Shown here piece by piece: positions 60,796 through 64,000 of a stretch of DNA of 64,000 bases. The translations under genes were made by a program, and so were the position numbers. The stretch spans positions 1-64,000 of the forward strand of contig NZ_AUIA01000017.1 in the NCBI RefSeq assembly GCF_000423465.1, read 5' to 3'. This DNA comes from Propionicicella superfundia DSM 22317. Its GTDB lineage: Bacteria; Actinomycetota; Actinomycetes; Propionibacteriales; Propionibacteriaceae. Below the pieces are notes generated by a model, which saw only the letters and a program-made list of their open reading frames with translations, had not been told where the DNA came from and did not search any database. The first letter of the stretch is position 1. Every line of letters starts with the position of its first letter.

Positions 60796-61082
60796 GTAAA
60801 CGCCCTCCTGCGATGTGTCCACAGGGCACTGCCGGATCCGCGGTCGACGGCGCAGCACTCCCTCCTCGATGATGACGGGGCATCCCTGTGAAACCCGGGG
60901 TCTGGGCTGTCGGGCGCCTATGAGTTGGCCATGGACGCGTCGGCGACCCTCCTGCGACCGGACCTTGCGGACGCGGGGTGCCTTCAGCACGCATCGGACG
61001 CCTCACTCACTCTTTTTCTCGATGCGCCATAAACCCGCCTCGGGAGGTCGTTCAGCGCCGGAACAAAACGCTCGCCCTAGTC

Positions 61083-61120
61083 AGAGCGAAAAGAAACAAA
61101 CGCCGGGCGGAGAGCCCGGC
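61083..61120 (-). terminator. Leftward intrinsic terminator with no gene upstream
   Basis: GCCGGGC (61102-61108) and GCCCGGC (61114-61120) form a 7-bp stem with a 5-nt loop. Read leftward it is followed by GTTTGTTTCTTTT, a classic U-rich tail rare in this genome. No leftward gene lies between it and the rightward promoter at 61163, so it would end a short leftward RNA, or act as an attenuator in the adaptor-1 leader. Confidence 0.65.
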
Positions 61121-61162
61121 ATTCACGTCCGGCCGCATCGTAAAGCCCACAGAACTTGGCGT

Positions 61163-61191
61163 TTGACGCCCCTCATGGCGCATGTTAGCTT
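61163..61191 (+). promoter_or_regulatory. Promoter of the right-edge ABC exporter operon
   Basis: TTGACG (61163-61168), a 17-bp spacer and TAGCTT (61186-61191) make the best sigma-70-type promoter in the window, with transcription expected near 61198 and a leader of about 55 nt before the small ORF. Confidence 0.7.
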
Positions 61192-61254
61192 CACGTCACG
61201 GCCGCACATCGCAGCGAGGAATTCTTCACCCCCGACCCCGTAAAGGAGTTCCCG

Positions 61255-61398
61255 ATGAGGACGGTACCGGTGAAACCCGGTGGGACGACACCGCCGACAC
61301 GGGCAGATATCACAGGACGAACACCCGCCCCGACTCGGCGTTCTTCGCGCCTGGTGACAACGAGTTCGTTCGCTCTCGGCACGACCACGAGGTGCTGA
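61255..61398 (+). CDS. Possible small protein or leader peptide, 47 aa
   Basis: An AAAGGAG SD sits 6 nt before the ATG, and the promoter at 61163 reads into it. The product (starting MRTVPVKPGGTTPPTRADIT, ending TTTRC) is basic and Thr/Ser/Pro-rich, without a membrane segment. It stops 4 bp before the ABC ATPase start. Third-position GC is lower than in neighbouring genes, and an overlapping frame ending at 61406 has more typical codon use but no start codon after the promoter. It may be a leader peptide, a frameshifted remnant, or a real peptide exported by the following transporter. Confidence 0.4.
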   Translation: MRTVPVKPGGTTPPTRADITGRTPAPTRRSSRLVTTSSFALGTTTRC

Positions 61399-61402
61399 GC
61401 GG

Positions 61403-62089
61403 ATGACTGACGCTGTGGTAGCGCGGGGCCTGGTCAAGACCTTCGCGACACCGGCCGAGGAGGTCCACGTCCTGCGGGGCGCGGACCTCCTCGCCGCACC
61501 CGGCACGCTGACGTGCCTGTTCGGTGCGAGCGGGTCGGGCAAGACGACGCTGATCTCGATCCTGGCGGGCCTGCTGACCGCCGACGGCGGATCGGTCGAG
61601 CTTCTGGGGGCCGACTGCACGACCCTGAAGGACGCCGAGTACGCACACCTGCGACTCACCCGGATCGGCGTGGTGTTCCAGGACCACAACCTGATCATGC
61701 AGTTCACGGCCAAGGAGAACATCGCGCTGCCGCTGGTGGCGCAGGGTCTCACGCCGGCCGAGGCGGACACCGAGGCGATGCGATGTCTGGAGCTGGTCTC
61801 GCTGGGCGAACTGGCGAACCGGATGCCCGCCGAGATGTCGGGCGGGCAGCGGCAACGGGTGGGCGTGGCCCGGGCCATCGCCGGCCACAAGAGCCTGCTG
61901 CTGGCCGACGAGCCGACCGGATCGCTGGACCAGACGACAACGCGAGCCCTGTTCGCGACGCTGCGGAGCCTGGCTGGCGAGCACGGGATCACGGTGCTGC
62001 TGGGCACCCACGATCCCGGCGCGGCCGACGTCGCCGATCAGTCCTTCGATCTTGCCGACGGACGGCTGGTTCCCCATGTGGCGCACTAG
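61403..62089 (+). CDS. ABC exporter ATPase (MacB/LolD type)
   Basis: 228 aa. Walker A GASGSGKTT, Q-loop VVFQDHNLIMQF, signature MSGGQRQRVGVARAI, Walker B LLLADEPTGSLD and H-loop GTHDPGAADVA (usual TH preserved). It overlaps the permease start by 14 bp. It sits 4 bp after the 47-aa ORF. Confidence 0.93.
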   Translation: MTDAVVARGLVKTFATPAEEVHVLRGADLLAAPGTLTCLFGASGSGKTTLISILAGLLTADGGSVELLGADCTTLKDAEYAHLRLTRIGVVFQDHNLIMQFTAKENIALPLVAQGLTPAEADTEAMRCLELVSLGELANRMPAEMSGGQRQRVGVARAIAGHKSLLLADEPTGSLDQTTTRALFATLRSLAGEHGITVLLGTHDPGAADVADQSFDLADGRLVPHVAH

Positions 62090-64000
62090 CGGATTCATTG
62101 CCCGCCTGCTGACGCGATCGTCCCTGCTGCGCTCCACGGTGGTCGGGCTCGCGCTCGTCACGGGCGTGCTGTGCGCCATCACGACGGCGCTGCTCAGCCT
62201 GCCTCTCAGCCCCGAGCAGCAGGCGACGCAGACTCTGGGCGGCGCTGACGGCCAGACAACGTCTCCCATCCACCGCGTCGCCCCCGGATCAACCGGGTCC
62301 ACCGAGTGGGAACGCGCCGCGCGCGAGCACGGGGCGACCACCGTCGTTCCCGAACTCGTGACACGCCTCGATGCGATCACGTCGGACGGGCCCACCCAGC
62401 TCTTCTTCATCGAGACCGCCCCACCGTCGATCACGATCGAGGGGCGGTACGAGCTCCTGGAGGGCCGGTGGCCGCAGCAGGCGGGTGAATGCATCGCGAG
62501 CGGCTCCCTGACCGAGGTGCGGCTGGTTCCGGGCGATTTCGCACTCACTCTCGTGGGCCGGGTTCGCGATGTCTTCGACCCGCGCGACGCCATGGTGCTG
62601 TGCGCCCCCGGGACCTGGGCTTCGTGGAGCGTGCCCGATTATCTGGCGGATGGCCTGAGGGCTTCCACCGCCTACCTATGGATGTCCCCTCACCCGGCCG
62701 AGACGGCCGCCGCGCTCGCCCAAGAGGGTGTCGTCTATTCGCTGTCGCGCGATCAGATCCTCGATGACGCCTTCGAGGTGGATCAGCAGAACGCCACCTC
62801 GTCCTGGCCGTCCTTCGTCGTCGTGCTCGGAGTGAACCTCGCCGCCGTCGTGCGGCTGCGGCGCTGGCTCGCGCGTCAGACGACGATCCTGTGGCAGGTG
62901 GGCGTGCCGCGCCGCCCGGTCGCCGCGAGCCTGGCTCTCGCCCTCGTGGCGGCGGCCGCGCTCGCGTGCGCCGCAGGCGTGGTCGTCGGCGTCGGGATCG
63001 CCTTCGCCGCTCGTCCCGGTCTGGTCGAGCTGAACGGCGGCAAGCCGATCGCCCCGCTGGAAATCCCGACGGGGGTGCTCGCGGCGATGGGGGCGATGGC
63101 CGCGGTGGGGGTGGCGCTCGGGCTGCTGCTGCCGGTTCGCGCCCTGTCCGGGCGAGCTGCGGCACGGGCGAGGGCCAGGCGGCAGCGACTCAGCGACGAG
63201 ACGGCGCTCACGCTCGCCGGAGCGGCATTCCTGGCGTTCCTCGCGATCGGCATGTTCTCGCGCTCCAGCCTGCTGCTCGCGCTCGGTTCCGCCCTCGCCG
63301 TGGTCTCCGCGACACTGTGCCTGCCGTGGCTCCTGAGCCGTGCGCTGCCGCGACTGCGGCGCGGTGTGCGCCCCCGGGCGCTGGCCGCGCGCATCATCGG
63401 CGAGCAGCGAGCCCGGACCGACGCCCTCACCGGCAGCCTCGCCCTCGGCGTCGGGCTCATCGCGGCCATGCTGACCATGAGCTCCGCCGCCGCCGCCGGC
63501 GTCGACGCGATCAACGAACCGGCTGTTCCGGCGGGCACCGCCGTCGCCACCGTCACGCGTGTCGACGGCACGACGATCCCCGCCGACGCGGTGTCGGCGT
63601 TCATGGCCGCGATGGGCGACCCGCCGTCCATCGAGCTGACGCACGTCGGTTACGTCCAGGGTCACGGACCGGTCGTGTCCGTCGCCTCGGTCGAGGAGGC
63701 CCGGCGGCTCCTCCCTCAGCTCAGCACGCAGGGGCAGGAGGCGCTGGCGCGCGGCGAGATCGTGTTCGTCCAGGACGTGAGCGGCCCCGTCGAGCTGAGC
63801 TTCAACGACGGGAAGACGACCGCGCAGGCCACCGCGTTCGCCCACCCGCTGCCGGCGTGGCAGAGATCCGTCCTCTTCTCGGGGATCGTCCTCACCGACA
63901 AGGTGGCCGCCCCGCGCGACGGGGTCCAGGTGTACAAGGTCTTCTACGGCCTGTCCGACGAGCAACTGGCGGCTGCCGAGCACTACGTCGACACCACCGG
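62076..64000 (+). CDS. FtsX-type ABC exporter permease, cut by the right window edge
   Basis: ATG 62076 opens a frame that stays open to the window end (at least 641 codons), so a stop-to-stop search can miss it. The protein starts MWRTSGFIARLLTRSSLLRS, has an N-terminal helix (VVGLALVTGVLCAITTALL), an extracellular domain (about 45-245), a helix cluster (VVVLGVNLAAVVRLRRWL, ALALVAAAALACAAGVVVGVGIAFA, GVLAAMGAMAAVGVALGLLLPV, FLAFLAIGMF and more), and GEQRARTDALTGSLALGVGLIAAM before a second extracellular domain. The two-repeat layout resembles the 818-aa permease at 46684. It pairs with the overlapping ATPase. Confidence 0.85.
   Translation, partial: MWRTSGFIARLLTRSSLLRSTVVGLALVTGVLCAITTALLSLPLSPEQQATQTLGGADGQTTSPIHRVAPGSTGSTEWERAAREHGATTVVPELVTRLDAITSDGPTQLFFIETAPPSITIEGRYELLEGRWPQQAGECIASGSLTEVRLVPGDFALTLVGRVRDVFDPRDAMVLCAPGTWASWSVPDYLADGLRASTAYLWMSPHPAETAAALAQEGVVYSLSRDQILDDAFEVDQQNATSSWPSFVVVLGVNLAAVVRLRRWLARQTTILWQVGVPRRPVAASLALALVAAAALACAAGVVVGVGIAFAARPGLVELNGGKPIAPLEIPTGVLAAMGAMAAVGVALGLLLPVRALSGRAAARARARRQRLSDETALTLAGAAFLAFLAIGMFSRSSLLLALGSALAVVSATLCLPWLLSRALPRLRRGVRPRALAARIIGEQRARTDALTGSLALGVGLIAAMLTMSSAAAAGVDAINEPAVPAGTAVATVTRVDGTTIPADAVSAFMAAMGDPPSIELTHVGYVQGHGPVVSVASVEEARRLLPQLSTQGQEALARGEIVFVQDVSGPVELSFNDGKTTAQATAFAHPLPAWQRSVLFSGIVLTDKVAAPRDGVQVYKVFYGLSDEQLAAAEHYVDTT

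Overview
The window is high-GC DNA (roughly 70% G+C by eye) with tightly packed operons, many ATGA/GTGA start-stop overlaps, frequent GTG starts and many apparently leaderless genes. Together with a BioQ-BioYMN biotin module, a CmtR-type metal sensor and a TreYZ trehalose pathway, this points to an actinomycete (Actinomycetota). A member of the Propionibacteriales is my best guess, but the sequence alone does not prove it.

Region 1 (1-11,280) is an accessory island. It starts with the tail of an IS3-type transposase. Next come a TIGR02391 (Ymh) protein, an unrecognised 274-aa protein, and an overlapping HTH/nucleotidyltransferase pair that looks like a toxin-antitoxin module. A 650-bp dyad-rich region (candidate oriT) precedes a complete MobF (TraA-type) relaxase-helicase and a small excisionase-like HTH protein. 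An AbiEi/AbiEii type IV toxin-antitoxin pair under a 32-bp palindromic operator follows. The AbiE pair is bracketed by about 90-bp degenerate direct repeats, and the right copy abuts a parE/relE toxin gene cut off after about 41 codons. The intact antitoxin and a tRNA-Ser(GGA), whose 3' end faces the island, mark the start of the conserved chromosome.

Region 2 (11,360-24,840) holds an EamA transporter and a YbaK deacylase, then a cell-surface glycan locus. The leftward operon encodes a GT4 glycosyltransferase, a Wzx-like flippase, a very large GT2 glycosyltransferase fused to a polytopic membrane half, and a condensation-fold acyltransferase-like protein. The rightward operon encodes two GT2 enzymes and an exported esterase lipoprotein. 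An 880-bp repeat-rich gap follows, then a TIGR01777 SDR protein.

Region 3 (24,900-35,660): treZ and treY (trehalose from glycogen or maltodextrin), a NitT/TauT-type ABC importer, and a divergent biotin-uptake locus (BioQ-like TetR against bioY-bioM-bioN) with two 13-bp operators. Then comes tRNA-Ser(GCT).

Region 4 (35,990-55,270): an LCP-family cell-wall ligase, a small membrane protein, an FtsX-type ABC exporter, a Gfo/Idh/MocA oxidoreductase, a CmtR-like sensor with a CDF metal exporter, a GNAT, tRNA-Ser(TGA), a quinone oxidoreductase, a CLC channel, a second ABC exporter, a HAD phosphatase, NhaA, a CobW-type GTPase behind a Zur box, and an FAD amine oxidase.

Region 5 (55,430-64,000): a MacAB-like operon with two different adaptor proteins, then a divergent promoter, a short SD-led reading frame and a fourth FtsX-type exporter whose permease runs off the right edge.

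A 64-bp palindromic repeat with conserved ends (CGCCGAACGCTC...GAGCGTTCGGCG) occurs four times between genes in regions 2-4 and may be an undescribed dispersed element. At least twelve genes show a -10 hexamer ending exactly 6 nt before the start codon, which implies widespread leaderless transcription.
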